NCBI GenBank assembly: GCA_023665905.1
Contig: JAMPDA010000001.1
Location: 245,583-309,582, forward strand
Direction: 5' to 3'
Source of the DNA: Roseburia sp.
Lineage (GTDB): Bacteria; Bacillota; Clostridia; Christensenellales; Pumilibacteraceae
Length of the DNA stretch: 64,000 nt
Shown: positions 1 through 8,903 of the stretch, in pieces
How the letters are laid out: each line of letters opens with the position of its first letter
Position numbering within the stretch: the stretch's first letter is position 1
Position numbers and translations under genes: made by a program
Notes under the pieces: model-generated
Told to the model about the DNA's origin: nothing
Database searches by the model: none
The model's input: only the letters and a program-made list of their open reading frames with translations

Positions 1-1187
1 GGGATTATGCCAAGTTGCACGCTGACCGCCGTGCCCACCGAATCGCCCACCTTTCTGCTTGCGTTATGCTTAGTCAAAAAGCGCGATATCGAACGCGAAA
101 ACATGGCAATGCCGAATATCGAGCCGAAACTCGTCAAAAAGCCGACATCGAAAAGATACAGCGGTTTGACCGCAAGTATGACGGAATACGAAAACATCAA
201 CGACGACAGCAGATCGCGCCGTCCGCCGACGAACACCGAAAACATGGAAACCACTGCCATGATGACAGCCCTTACGACGGACGGAGAAAAATCGGCGAGC
301 GCGGCATACGCAATAAGCACCGCAGTGATCACCGGAAATCGCACCTTGCGGCTTACGCGCGAAAGAACAAGATCAAGAAACAGCGCCAAAAATCCGATAT
401 GCAAACCCGAAACAGCCAATATATGCCCGATACCGGCGGCGGAAAAGTAGCCGTACACGCCGATATCGAGCGCATGCCTGTCGCCCGTTATCATGGAGTA
501 CGCTATGTTCCCGTACTTGTCGCCCATATTGTCGGTATACAGCCTGTGCAGAAAGCCCGAAAACCGCTCTATGAGCTTCGGCTTGCCGAAATCTATTTCG
601 ATGCCGTCCGAGCCGACGGTAGAATAATATCTTATGTCGGTGCGGTAAGCGCTTCCGTTTATCTTGCCGTCTGCCGACAGTTTGACGGCGGTGATGTACG
701 CGCTGAAAGTCAGCCTGTCGCCGTAATCGATAAACTCCGAGATGTTTCTGTCGGACGCGGAAACAGTGAGCCGCAATATGCCGGAAACAGACCTGCCGTC
801 CACCGTCAGGTCCTCGAGATCGAACCTATAATCGCCCGTACGCGTATCCGCGGCGCAAACTCTGCCGCTGATCGACCTAAAGCCGCCGAGCTCGAGGCTG
901 TTTTTCCAACCGTCTATCGATATCGCGGCTATCGGGAATGCCGTAAGACATAGCGCCGTAGATACGGCAAACGCAATGAGCGTTCGCAGCTTAGCGCTTC
1001 CGCGGAATACCCCGATCGCGAAGTACACAGTAAAAGCCATAAGCGAGCAAATAAGGACGCAAGCCGACACTATTCCGACAGCTCGATTCAGCGAGTATAT
1101 GTACGCGCAAAACACCGCCGCGGTCATGAACACCGCAACTGTCAAAAATGTTCTGAAATTTACGGGTGCGCGTGAAGTCAATACCAT
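1..1187 (-). CDS. comEC: ComEC/Rec2-family DNA uptake channel protein (3' part outside window)
   Basis: Partial gene: the reading frame is open from an ATG at 1187 to the left edge, giving about 395 codons. I read it by translating the reverse complement. An AGAGG ribosome site lies just upstream. The N-terminus has several hydrophobic segments, then a soluble OB-like stretch, then the competence-domain signature: GDRHALDIGVYGYFSAAGIG followed by HILAVSGLHIGF and more membrane helices. Known role of the family: inner-membrane channel that brings single-stranded DNA into the cell during transformation. The C-terminal beta-lactamase-like domain, if present, is outside the window. It lies just downstream of recG. 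dprA and comM at 57-60 kb are also natural-transformation genes, so DNA uptake is plausible, but no other competence genes are seen here. Confidence 0.85.
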   Translation of the reverse strand, partial: MVLTSRAPVNFRTFLTVAVFMTAAVFCAYIYSLNRAVGIVSACVLICSLMAFTVYFAIGVFRGSAKLRTLIAFAVSTALCLTAFPIAAISIDGWKNSLELGGFRSISGRVCAADTRTGDYRFDLEDLTVDGRSVSGILRLTVSASDRNISEFIDYGDRLTFSAYITAVKLSADGKINGSAYRTDIRYYSTVGSDGIEIDFGKPKLIERFSGFLHRLYTDNMGDKYGNIAYSMITGDRHALDIGVYGYFSAAGIGHILAVSGLHIGFLALFLDLVLSRVSRKVRFPVITAVLIAYAALADFSPSVVRAVIMAVVSMFSVFVGGRRDLLSSLMFSYSVILAVKPLYLFDVGFLTSFGSIFGIAMFSRSISRFLTKHNASRKVGDSVGTAVSVQLGII

Positions 1188-1249
1188 AAACCTCTGTCTT
1201 TAGTGTGGGATATCTATGTATGCAGAACTACATATTTAACGGTTATCGA

Positions 1250-3223
1250 TCAATTCATTGTGACGGAACGTATAAATTCCGGACTTTTGAGCGATCTCGT
1301 TATAGACGGCGACGAGCTTCCGTCGGATATAAGGTCGTCGGAAAGCGCGCGCGCACGTTCTATTGTTTCGCCGTCTATCTCGAGCGTGCCGTTGCCGTGC
1401 TGTCTTAGCCCGACAAAATCGCCTGCGCCGCGCAAACGAAAATCGAGCTCGGACACCGAAAATCCGTCCGTCACCGAGCAGAACATTTTAAGTCTTTCGT
1501 TGCTCTCTGGCGTGCCGTTTTCGCTCAGCAAAAAGCAGTACGATTCTTTTGTGCCGCGCCCTACTCTGCCGCGGATCTGATGCAGTTGCGACAACCCGAA
1601 CCGCTCCGCGTCGTAAATGACTACGGTGGTAGCCTCCGGCACGTCTATACCCACTTCGACAACGGTCGTCGAAACCAACACTTTGAGCTTTCCCGACTTG
1701 AAATCCGCCATGACTTCCGACTTTTCCGCGTCCTTCATTTTTCCGTGGACACAGCCGGTAACGCTGCCGAGCGGAGTTTTTTTAAGCTCCGCAAAAACGC
1801 TCTCGACGCTCGTCGGCTCGCCATCGACTGCGTCTATCCTCGGACATATTATATAAGTGCGCTCGTCTAATGCGGCGCGTTCGCTTATGTAGCCGTACAT
1901 TCCGCGCACTTTTGCCGGCGGCACTACGGCGGTATGTATTTTAGGGCGGTTTGACGGAAGAGCGCGTATATCTATCTGGCGCAGTTCACCGTACAGCGAC
2001 AGTGCGAGCGTGCGCGGTATAGGCGTCGCCGTCATAACTATCATATCCGTTTTTTTGCCTTTATTTTCGAGCTTGGCGCGCTGGTTGACGCCGAACCTTT
2101 GCTGTTCGTCCACTATTACGAGGCGAAGATCGTAAAAATCTATATTTTCGCTTATCAGCGACTGTGTGCCGACAATACAGCTCGCCGCACCGTATCTTAT
2201 ATTGAACAGCGCCGCCTCGCGCTGTTTGACGTTCATGGAAGCGCATAAAAGCTGCGTCTTTACGCCGAGCGGCTCCAAAATTTTGATCATTGTTTCGTAA
2301 TGCTGTCTGGCAAGCACTTCCGTCGGCGCCATGATTGCCGACTGATAACCGCTCATGGCGGCATAGTACATAGCGCACAGTGCCACGACGGTTTTGCCGC
2401 AACCGACCTCGCCCTGCACGAGCAGATTTGTCAACTTGTCCGATCGCATCGACGAAATTATGCCGTCGATAGCATTCGTCTGATCGGCAGTCAGCTCGAA
2501 CGGCAGACTTTTGCGGAAATTCTCAACGAATTGCAACGGCGCATTGTATTTATGATCGCGTTTATCGTCTTTAAGCAACTTGTATGACGTTATGACATAG
2601 CACAGATTTTCCACGGCGACGGACTTCTTGGCTTCCGCAAGCAACCTTGCGTCGGTCGGAGCATGCACTGCCTGTAACGCCGATTGAAGCGGCATCAGCC
2701 CGTGCTTTTGCGCGAGCGCGCTCGGAACATAGCTGTTGACCTTGACGTTTTTTAAAGCGACGTTCACCGCCGACGCGAACGTGCGCGACGGTATTGCCGT
2801 CTTATATATCGGCACGATATCCCCGTCGCCCTCGATCGGCGGCATCAGCGTGGGATTTACGAGCTGAATGACGCTTTTGAATTTTTTTACCCTGCCGCAA
2901 ACGTAAACCCTGTCGCCCACGACGAGATTGCGCGCCGCAAACGGCTGATTGAACCAGGAACAGCGGACAGTTACGCCGTTATTCGCAAAAGCGCACGACA
3001 CTACGGACAATCCGCGGCGAATAAATCTTCTCGACGCGGGCGAAACGACCTCGCCCAAAAACGAGATCTCGTCGCCCTCGCGAACATTTTTATCGATCTT
3101 GAAGTCTTTGAATATGTACTTGTCGGGAAAACGCAACAGCAAATCCGACGGAGTGTATATCCCCATCGAATTGAGCGCCTGAACGCGCTTTGCGCCTATG
3201 CCTTTTATCTCGTTAAGTTCCAA
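1250..3223 (-). CDS. recG: ATP-dependent DNA helicase RecG
   Basis: Encodes 657 residues, close to the usual RecG length. The N-terminal wedge/OB region comes first (residues 1-230), then two helicase domains: Walker A GEVGCGKT at 271-278, a DExx box at 372-375, TATPIPRT at 398-405, and the C-terminal motif VVEVGIDVPEATTVVIYDAE with the QIRGRVGRG motif VI. RecG remodels stalled forks and Holliday junctions. The DExx box is DEQQ where the best-known RecG proteins have DEQH. The gene follows yloV with a 60-bp gap, the usual Firmicutes order, and precedes comEC. Confidence 0.96.
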   Translation of the reverse strand: MELNEIKGIGAKRVQALNSMGIYTPSDLLLRFPDKYIFKDFKIDKNVREGDEISFLGEVVSPASRRFIRRGLSVVSCAFANNGVTVRCSWFNQPFAARNLVVGDRVYVCGRVKKFKSVIQLVNPTLMPPIEGDGDIVPIYKTAIPSRTFASAVNVALKNVKVNSYVPSALAQKHGLMPLQSALQAVHAPTDARLLAEAKKSVAVENLCYVITSYKLLKDDKRDHKYNAPLQFVENFRKSLPFELTADQTNAIDGIISSMRSDKLTNLLVQGEVGCGKTVVALCAMYYAAMSGYQSAIMAPTEVLARQHYETMIKILEPLGVKTQLLCASMNVKQREAALFNIRYGAASCIVGTQSLISENIDFYDLRLVIVDEQQRFGVNQRAKLENKGKKTDMIVMTATPIPRTLALSLYGELRQIDIRALPSNRPKIHTAVVPPAKVRGMYGYISERAALDERTYIICPRIDAVDGEPTSVESVFAELKKTPLGSVTGCVHGKMKDAEKSEVMADFKSGKLKVLVSTTVVEVGIDVPEATTVVIYDAERFGLSQLHQIRGRVGRGTKESYCFLLSENGTPESNERLKMFCSVTDGFSVSELDFRLRGAGDFVGLRQHGNGTLEIDGETIERARALSDDLISDGSSSPSITRSLKSPEFIRSVTMN

Positions 3224-3283
3224 AACTACCTAACCGCCGCACAAACCGAGCGTTTTCGGCGTGTGCGGCGGCGTGTATATATT

Positions 3284-4930
3284 TTACTCAAGCGACACGA
3301 TGAAGTAGTAAAGCGGCTGTCCGCCGTAATGCACATCGACGTCGCAGTCGGTATACTTTTTGGTGATGTCGGCGGCGATGGCGTTGGCGTCCTCTTCCTT
3401 TACGTCGTTGCCGAAGTACAGGGAGATACAGCTTACGTCGTCGTCCATCATTTTGTCAATGAGCTGCTCGGTGACGTCGCTCACGCTGTCGCCCTTTGCG
3501 ACGATGTCTTTCGCGTCCATGCCTATGATGTCGCCCTCGTTGAGGTCGAAATCGCCTATCTGAGTGCTGCGCACGGCATACGTGACCGAGCCCGAACGCA
3601 CCGCGGTGAGCGCGTCGTTCATGTTTTTGAGGTTGCCGTCCACCGTATCTTCCGGATTAAACGCCAAAACGGCGGAAAGTCCCTGCGGAATATTGGCGGT
3701 GGGTATGACGTGAATGGTGCGCTTTGAAAGCGCTTTTGCCTGGTTTGCGGCGAGAACGATATTTTTGTTGTTGGGGAACACGAATACGTCTTTTGCCTTT
3801 ACCGCGTCGCACGCCTTGGCTATATCGTCGGCGGACGGGTTCATCGTCTGACCGCCCTCGATGATGTTGTCCACAAGCAGGTCTTTGAATATGGCGGTCA
3901 AACCGTCGCCGGCACAGACAGACACAAGACCGAACGGCTTGAGATCTTCCTGCTGCTTGTTTTTGAGCTCGCGATTTTGCTGGAGCATGTTCTCGATCTT
4001 GAGGTGGTCGAGCTCGCCGAGCTCGAGCGCGTAAGTAAGCACCTGCCCGGGCGCGTTGGAGTGGACGTGCACCTTTACCATGGAAAGGTCGCCTATAACC
4101 AAAACGCAATCGCCTATGTTCATGAGCTTTTCTCTGAAAAGGTCGATATCCGCTTCGGTCGTCTTTTTATAGATATTGACGATAAAGAACTCCGTGCAGT
4201 ACGCGAACTCTATTTCCGCGAGATCGTTGTAATTGAAGTGCGCCTGCTCGTCGTACGGGCTGTCCGACCCGTCGGCTTTGTACGAATCGTCGAACTCTAT
4301 GGAGAAATCCTCTTCCTGCCCGAGCAACACGTTCAAAAATCCCTGCAATAAAATCAAAAGACCTCTGCCGCCCGCGTCCACGACGCCCGCTTTTTTGAGT
4401 ACGGGCAACATCTCTGGCGTCTGCTTAAGCATAGCTTCGCCCGATTCGATGACGCTTGCGAAAAAGTCTTTGAGTTCTACGTTCTTTTTTGCCGCTATTT
4501 CCGCCGCTTCCGATATGGCGCGAATTACGGAAAGTATGGTTCCTTCTTTGGGTTTTGTGACCGCCTTATACGCTACTTCCGTTCCTGCGGAAAACGCTTT
4601 GGCGAATGTCTTTGCCGACAGCTCGTTGCTCCCTGCGAGCACCGAAGTCATGCCCTTTAATATCTGACTGAGAATAACACCGCTGTTGCCGCGCGCGCCG
4701 CGCAGAGCGCCTTTTGCGACCGCGTCGCACAGTTCGGTCATGTTGTTGGTTGAGCACGCCGCCACTTCTCTCGAGGCGGACAGCATAGTCATCGACATAT
4801 TTGTGCCGGTATCCCCGTCGGGAACCGGAAAAACGTTAAGTTCGTTTACGTGCGCCTTGTTGGCGTCGAGTAGTTTGGCGCCGTTCAGGATCATTTTTCT
4901 GAAAGTAGCGCCGTTAATCGATTTTTGCAT
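3284..4930 (-). CDS. fakA: DAK2-domain fatty acid kinase subunit FakA/YloV
   Basis: Encodes 548 residues, the normal length. The N-terminal DhaL-type kinase domain (about 1-200) has the nucleotide/Mg signature PVPDGDTGTN at 35-44 and the GARGNSGVILSQ segment. The rest matches the YloV C-terminal domains. Known role: FakA phosphorylates fatty acids held by a separate FakB binding protein, so that exogenous fatty acids can enter phospholipids. No fakB lies in this window. A GGAGG site precedes the ATG. It sits 23 bp after yloU and is very likely cotranscribed with it. Confidence 0.92.
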   Translation of the reverse strand: MQKSINGATFRKMILNGAKLLDANKAHVNELNVFPVPDGDTGTNMSMTMLSASREVAACSTNNMTELCDAVAKGALRGARGNSGVILSQILKGMTSVLAGSNELSAKTFAKAFSAGTEVAYKAVTKPKEGTILSVIRAISEAAEIAAKKNVELKDFFASVIESGEAMLKQTPEMLPVLKKAGVVDAGGRGLLILLQGFLNVLLGQEEDFSIEFDDSYKADGSDSPYDEQAHFNYNDLAEIEFAYCTEFFIVNIYKKTTEADIDLFREKLMNIGDCVLVIGDLSMVKVHVHSNAPGQVLTYALELGELDHLKIENMLQQNRELKNKQQEDLKPFGLVSVCAGDGLTAIFKDLLVDNIIEGGQTMNPSADDIAKACDAVKAKDVFVFPNNKNIVLAANQAKALSKRTIHVIPTANIPQGLSAVLAFNPEDTVDGNLKNMNDALTAVRSGSVTYAVRSTQIGDFDLNEGDIIGMDAKDIVAKGDSVSDVTEQLIDKMMDDDVSCISLYFGNDVKEEDANAIAADITKKYTDCDVDVHYGGQPLYYFIVSLE

Positions 4931-4953
4931 TTTAATCCTCCGAATGTTCGGGA

Positions 4954-5304
4954 CTACACCTTAATACCGACAACGTGGACATTTATCGTATCGACCACCA
5001 TACCGGAAAACCGCTCTATCCGATATTTTACGGCTTTCTTCAATGATTGAGCGACAGCTTCTATAGACAGACCGTATTTGATTATTACGTAAAGGTCTAT
5101 GAATATCCTGTCGCCGTTGGTGAACACGTTTACTCCACGCGACAATCGCTTGCGCCTGAACAAGTCAGACAGGTTGTCGGAAAACGTTTTGGATACCAAA
5201 TCAACTATGCCGTAACAGTCCATAGCGGTATCGGCGGCGACTTGGGCAATGGAATCCTCGGTCACCGTTATTCTGCCGTACGCATTGGATGTATGAACGC
5301 TCAT
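4954..5304 (-). CDS. yloU: Asp23/Gls24-family protein YloU
   Basis: Encodes 116 residues of the Asp23/Gls24 (DUF322) family, recognised from the GRITVTEDSIAQVAADTA start, the central FIDLYVIIKYG strand and the C-terminal INVHVVGI. Its biochemical role is poorly defined; related proteins are linked to the cell envelope. It is the first gene of a yloU-fakA unit and diverges from rpmB, exactly as in Bacillus. A second family member is encoded at 18090-18401. Confidence 0.9.
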   Translation of the reverse strand: MSVHTSNAYGRITVTEDSIAQVAADTAMDCYGIVDLVSKTFSDNLSDLFRRKRLSRGVNVFTNGDRIFIDLYVIIKYGLSIEAVAQSLKKAVKYRIERFSGMVVDTINVHVVGIKV

Positions 5305-5345
5305 TGGTCCTCCGAAACAGTTAAGTATATGTACCGAACACTGAT

Positions 5346-5374
5346 ATTTTAACCCATATCGGTTTTTTTTGCAA
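5346..5374 (-). promoter_or_regulatory. Predicted housekeeping promoter of yloU-fakA
   Basis: On the minus strand, a -35-like TTGCAA (5369-5374) and a -10-like TAAAAT (5346-5351) are separated by exactly 17 bp. They lie about 45 bp before the yloU start. Assignment is by eye from the sigma-A consensus. Confidence 0.6.
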
Positions 5375-5424
5375 GAGATTTGGCTTATTTTTTTATATTT
5401 TTACCAAAAATATGGCTTTTTTGG

Positions 5425-5453
5425 TTGCAAAACAGGCTTGAAAGTGCTATATT
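5425..5453 (+). promoter_or_regulatory. Predicted housekeeping promoter of rpmB
   Basis: TTGCAA (5425-5430) and TATATT (5448-5453) are separated by 17 bp and lie about 40 bp before the rpmB ATG. It stands back to back with the yloU promoter in the same divergent intergenic region. Confidence 0.6.
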
Positions 5454-5494
5454 GTTATAGAAATTTGCGATTAACCGCTTCAGGAGGTCAACAA

Positions 5495-5686
5495 ATGAGC
5501 AAGGTATGTTCGGTTTGCGGCAAGGGCAAGGTATCCGGCAACAATGTCAGCCATTCCCATAAAAAAACCAAGCGCAGCTTTAACGCCAACGTCCATAAGG
5601 TCACTACGGAAGTAGACGGCAAAATCTCTCACGAGTATGTTTGCACGCGTTGTCTGCGTACCGCCAAAAAGCAAGAGAGCGAGTAA
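5495..5686 (+). CDS. rpmB: Ribosomal protein bL28, zinc-binding type
   Basis: Encodes 63 residues. The start is the ATG at 5495, because a strong AGGAGGT site lies at 5482-5488; the longer upstream frame has no such support. Four cysteines in two CxxC pairs (C5/C8 and C50/C53) mark the zinc-binding form of L28. It is a structural protein of the large ribosomal subunit. It is one of only three plus-strand genes here and is divergent from yloU-fakA. Confidence 0.96.
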   Translation: MSKVCSVCGKGKVSGNNVSHSHKKTKRSFNANVHKVTTEVDGKISHEYVCTRCLRTAKKQESE

Positions 5687-5716
5687 GCCGCAGAAAAACT
5701 ATTCAAAAACAAAATG

Positions 5717-5746
5717 AAAAATCCGAGGTCAACGCTCGGATTTTTT
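5717..5746 (+). terminator. Rho-independent terminator of rpmB
   Basis: A perfect 7-bp stem (ATCCGAG at 5721-5727 with CTCGGAT at 5735-5741) with a 7-nt loop is followed by a run of T. It lies 35 bp after the rpmB stop. The 228 bp from here to rpe hold no further gene that I can support. Confidence 0.9.
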
Positions 5747-5974
5747 GTTGCACCATTATTCCATTATTCTTTCATCGCTCGGTAGCGCACTCATCGCGCA
5801 ATGCCTACGCCGCCGATATTATAATACATCTTATATATTCTTATTACGTTTGAACAATCTTAAGAATTTTCCCAAAAGCTTGGGCATTTTTATGCATATT
5901 ATTTTTGTCATGCCGCACCCCCTATCATTATTTATGAGGCATAGCGCCGCATTGACACATATTTTTGCGGCGTA

Positions 5975-6628
5975 TCAATTTCCGCGCAGGTTCCTGAGCG
6001 CACGCTTTCTGTCGCTCGCGCCAAATATGGCGTTTCCCGCAACAAGCACGTCGGCGCCTGCCGCTACGATATCCGCGGCGTTATCCGTAGTTACGCCGCC
6101 GTCCACTTCTATCAGCGCGTTCGGCGCGTATCGCTTACGCAGTTTATCGGCGGCGGCTATGCGCTCGAGTGAGCCGTCTATGAACTTTTGACCGCCGAAG
6201 CCCGGGAATACCGACATGATAAGGATAAGGTCGAGATCTTCGAGATACGGAACGAGCGAATCCACGGGCGTATCGGGATTGATCGCAAGTCCGCATTTAC
6301 AGTCGGCGCTTTTGACGATCTTTATCGCTTCCGCTATATCTTTTTCCGCCTCTATGTGGAACGAAACGAGCTGCGCACCCGACTTTACAAACCGCTCGAC
6401 GTAGCGTATCGGCGAGGTTATCATCAAATGCGCGTCGAAAAACAGATCGGTAAGCGGACGCAGGTCCTTTATCATTTTGAACCCGAACGTCAGATTGGGA
6501 ACGAAAACCCCGTCCATTACGTCGATATGGATCCAATCTGCTCCGATCTTTGTCATATCGACTACTTCTTCGCCCATTGCGGCAAAGCTTCCGCTAAGTA
6601 TGGACGGCGCGATAAGTGTGCTTTTCAT
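5975..6628 (-). CDS. rpe: Ribulose-phosphate 3-epimerase
   Basis: Encodes 217 residues, the standard length of this TIM-barrel enzyme, which interconverts ribulose 5-phosphate and xylulose 5-phosphate in the pentose phosphate pathway. Visible signatures are LIAPSILSGSF at the N-terminus, the metal-site HIDVMDG at 34-40, DAHLMI, MSVFPGFGGQKF, and the phosphate-binding EVDGGVT and AGNAIFG. In many Firmicutes rpe sits beside rpmB, as it does here, but the rsgA and thiN genes usually found nearby are absent. Confidence 0.95.
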   Translation of the reverse strand: MKSTLIAPSILSGSFAAMGEEVVDMTKIGADWIHIDVMDGVFVPNLTFGFKMIKDLRPLTDLFFDAHLMITSPIRYVERFVKSGAQLVSFHIEAEKDIAEAIKIVKSADCKCGLAINPDTPVDSLVPYLEDLDLILIMSVFPGFGGQKFIDGSLERIAAADKLRKRYAPNALIEVDGGVTTDNAADIVAAGADVLVAGNAIFGASDRKRALRNLRGN

Positions 6629-6688
6629 GAAAACAGTTTAGCACACCGCGCGCCGTCGGTCAACAAAAATCGCCGTTAAAATGCGGGA

Positions 6689-7849
6689 TTACCACTTACT
6701 TATGAAATCTTCCACTATATCGATATAGCCTTTTTTGTCGCACGAATTTTGCGACACGGCTTTTATCGAAGCGTATTCCTCGCCGTTGAGCTTTATGACG
6801 ACTTCGCCCACTTCACTCCCCTCGGCTATCGGCGCGCAGAGCTCGGATATGTGCGGCTCGACGACAAACTCCGCTTTATCGCCCGTTTTGACGAACGCCG
6901 TACAGTCTTCCGCGGCGACGGCGGTTATCCTATCTGTCTTGCCGTTATTCACGTCGAATTCGCCCAATATGTCGCCGCGACGCACGGCATACACCGTTTT
7001 ATAGTTGGCAAACCCGTAATTCAACATCTCGGAAACTTCCTTGTTTCGCGTTTTGGAATTTTCCGCGCCTATAGATACGCATATAAGACGGGTATCTCCG
7101 CGCTTTGCGGTGACTGTTATGCATGAGCGCGCCGCGTCCGTGTAGCCGGTCTTGCCGCCGTCGCAACCGTCGTAAAAGCGAATGAGCTTGTTCGTATTGG
7201 TAAGCTGTGTCACCCGTCCGCCCGGGTGCGAAAAATCGTACATCCACACGCCGGCGTATTCGAAGAACTTTTCGTGGCGCATAAGGTCCTTAAACATGAC
7301 CGCAACGTCCGCGGCACAGCTATACTGACCCTCGCGCGGCAGTCCCGTGCAGTTTACAAACGCCGTGTCGGAAAGCCCGAGCGCGGTCGCACGCTCGTTC
7401 ATCGCCTGTACAAACGCTTCGACGCTGCCGGACAGATATTCCGCAATCGCAACGCACGAGTCGTTTGCCGACGCCACTACTATGCTTTTAAGCAGCTCGT
7501 CGAGCCGGTACGACGCGTTCGCGTCCAAAAATGCCTGCGATCCGCCCATGGACGCCGCGTTTTCGGACGCGGTTATCTCGGTATCGAGCGGTATTTCTCG
7601 GCGCGCCAGCTCGTCGAAAGCGAGCCCGAGCGTCATTATCTTTACCATGCTCGCTATCTGCAAATGCTCTTTCGCATTCTTTTCGAACACGACAGTACCC
7701 GTATCGCTGTCCAAAAGCACCGCCGCCTTCGACGTATTCGCAAGCGCGGATTCGGCGTGCGCCGAGGAATGCGCGGCTCCGCCTATCGGCGCAAAGGCAA
7801 AGAGGACCGTCATAAGCAAGGCGATCCCCGTCATCAGTTTCTTATTCAT
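6689..7849 (-). CDS. dacF: D-alanyl-D-alanine carboxypeptidase (DacF-type, PBP5 family)
   Basis: Encodes 386 residues from the ATG at 7849. I prefer this start over one seven codons upstream because a GGAGGGA site sits directly before it. A signal peptide covers about residues 1-33. The penicillin-binding active-site motifs are present and in order: SMVK at 67-70, SAN at 127-129 and KTG at 233-235. The enzyme trims the terminal D-Ala from peptidoglycan stem peptides outside the membrane. Its nearness to spoIVB and a SpoIIM-like gene suggests the sporulation-type DacF, but a vegetative role cannot be excluded. Confidence 0.9.
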   Translation of the reverse strand: MNKKLMTGIALLMTVLFAFAPIGGAAHSSAHAESALANTSKAAVLLDSDTGTVVFEKNAKEHLQIASMVKIMTLGLAFDELARREIPLDTEITASENAASMGGSQAFLDANASYRLDELLKSIVVASANDSCVAIAEYLSGSVEAFVQAMNERATALGLSDTAFVNCTGLPREGQYSCAADVAVMFKDLMRHEKFFEYAGVWMYDFSHPGGRVTQLTNTNKLIRFYDGCDGGKTGYTDAARSCITVTAKRGDTRLICVSIGAENSKTRNKEVSEMLNYGFANYKTVYAVRRGDILGEFDVNNGKTDRITAVAAEDCTAFVKTGDKAEFVVEPHISELCAPIAEGSEVGEVVIKLNGEEYASIKAVSQNSCDKKGYIDIVEDFISKW

Positions 7850-7906
7850 ATTCCCTCCGAAAATAGTCATACAGCTATTTTGTCAGTATTTCGGAGTTTT
7901 AATTCA

Positions 7907-8533
7907 TCATATTATCCCTATGAGCGCAGAGCCGAAAAGAGCCACCGTAAACGCCTTTACGAGCGTCAAAAGAACAATTACAAACGCAAACGGCAATGCG
8001 CTTCTGTAATATTCCCGAACGTCGTTCCGCGACGGCATGCATCTGCCGTTTAGCGAGGCAAACACGAAACATCTGTGCGACAGCATGCACATTATCGCTA
8101 TGACCACGAGCTCTATCGGAACGAACAGCACGAATATCATGGGTAGCGCCGACGCGGAATACGCGGAAATGATGACGCACGTATGCATGCCTATCGCATA
8201 CGCGCGATAAATGCACGGCGCTAAGGAAAAGACCGTCGTTATACGAAAAACGAACATCGAAATGCCGAACACGCAATACAGGAGCGTGAGCGACACATCG
8301 ATAAAGAAAAACGACACTATCCCCACATCACCGCGCAAAAAGCAAAATATGACCGCGCCGTTGCGTTCGACATATGCGGTCTTGTCGGCGAAATTTATGC
8401 CGAAAGCGACGCCTATCACCAAAAACAGCAGACAGCACAGCACATACAAAAGCACGGCAAAGCGGTTGCGTCTTACTACATGCGACAGTCTGTAGAACCA
8501 GTCGGCTATTATATAAGAACGTCTCATACCCAT
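7907..8533 (-). CDS. SpoIIM-like multi-pass membrane protein
   Basis: Encodes 208 residues with about five hydrophobic segments (near 28-48, 72-100, 108-125, 128-155 and 180-205). Length, topology and the order of a glycine-containing helix followed by a PMIFVLFVPIELVVIAIM helix fit the SpoIIM/DUF95 family. The position between a spo0A-like gene and dacF is also where spoIIM lies in many spore formers. SpoIIM forms the DMP complex with SpoIID and SpoIIP that drives engulfment. Sequence identity to known SpoIIM looks low, so this is a context-supported guess; an unrelated membrane protein is possible. Confidence 0.45.
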   Translation of the reverse strand: MGMRRSYIIADWFYRLSHVVRRNRFAVLLYVLCCLLFLVIGVAFGINFADKTAYVERNGAVIFCFLRGDVGIVSFFFIDVSLTLLYCVFGISMFVFRITTVFSLAPCIYRAYAIGMHTCVIISAYSASALPMIFVLFVPIELVVIAIMCMLSHRCFVFASLNGRCMPSRNDVREYYRSALPFAFVIVLLTLVKAFTVALFGSALIGII

Positions 8534-8556
8534 ACTGTATGATTTAAAATACGCGC

Positions 8557-8826
8557 TTATTCGCCTAATTCAAACATAATTCTTTCTTTTATTCTCGCAA
8601 TAAACGCCTTAGGCGTGCACGGAGCGTCGGAAACCGTTTCGCCCACCGCCCGAGCCACGCTTTTTTCCACGGCAGCCGTCCGTACTCCGCGATTTTTCGC
8701 TATTGCAGCGTATATATCCTTAAGCGTCATTCCGTCTTTATACAGAATAACGGCGTCGGCAATGTATTCCGTGCCGCCGCCGCGTATGCCGGCTTCTTTG
8801 AGCAGTTTTTTCACTTCGTCCCTCAT
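8557..8826 (-). CDS. Stand-alone Spo0A C-terminal (effector) domain protein
   Basis: Encodes only 89 residues, and the whole of it matches the DNA-binding domain of Spo0A. KKLLKEAGI and EYIADAVILY correspond to the first helices. The helix-turn-helix part is KNRGVRTAAVEKSVARAV, the counterpart of the KYNTTPSRVERAIRHAI region in Bacillus. The C-terminal TPKAFIARIKERIMFE matches the PTNSEFIAMVADKLRLE end. The linker between these parts is about 14 residues shorter than in Bacillus. The phosphoacceptor receiver domain (about 120 residues) is absent: only 77 bp separate this gene from spoIVB. Gene order recN-spoIVB-this gene is the canonical spo0A locus. Whether a full spo0A exists elsewhere is unknown. 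Confidence 0.75.
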   Translation of the reverse strand: MRDEVKKLLKEAGIRGGGTEYIADAVILYKDGMTLKDIYAAIAKNRGVRTAAVEKSVARAVGETVSDAPCTPKAFIARIKERIMFELGE

Positions 8827-8903
8827 GACCGAATAATACCGCCGTTCGGTCGGTTAAAAACGTATATTTATACGGCATAACCGCTTATTTTCGCGAATTC
8901 GAT

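Noticed and set aside
15..953. Plus-strand frame of 312 codons at the left edge
   Set aside because: Arg/His/Tyr-rich antisense shadow of comEC, no ribosome site, no recognisable domain.
5871..5895. CCCAA/TTGGG hairpin with T-run after rpmB
   Set aside because: Only a 5-bp stem and 125 bp after a much better terminator; probably chance.
8827..8903. Remnant of a Spo0A receiver upstream of the effector domain
   Set aside because: Only 77 bp, with stops in every useful frame; no receiver residues can be read.
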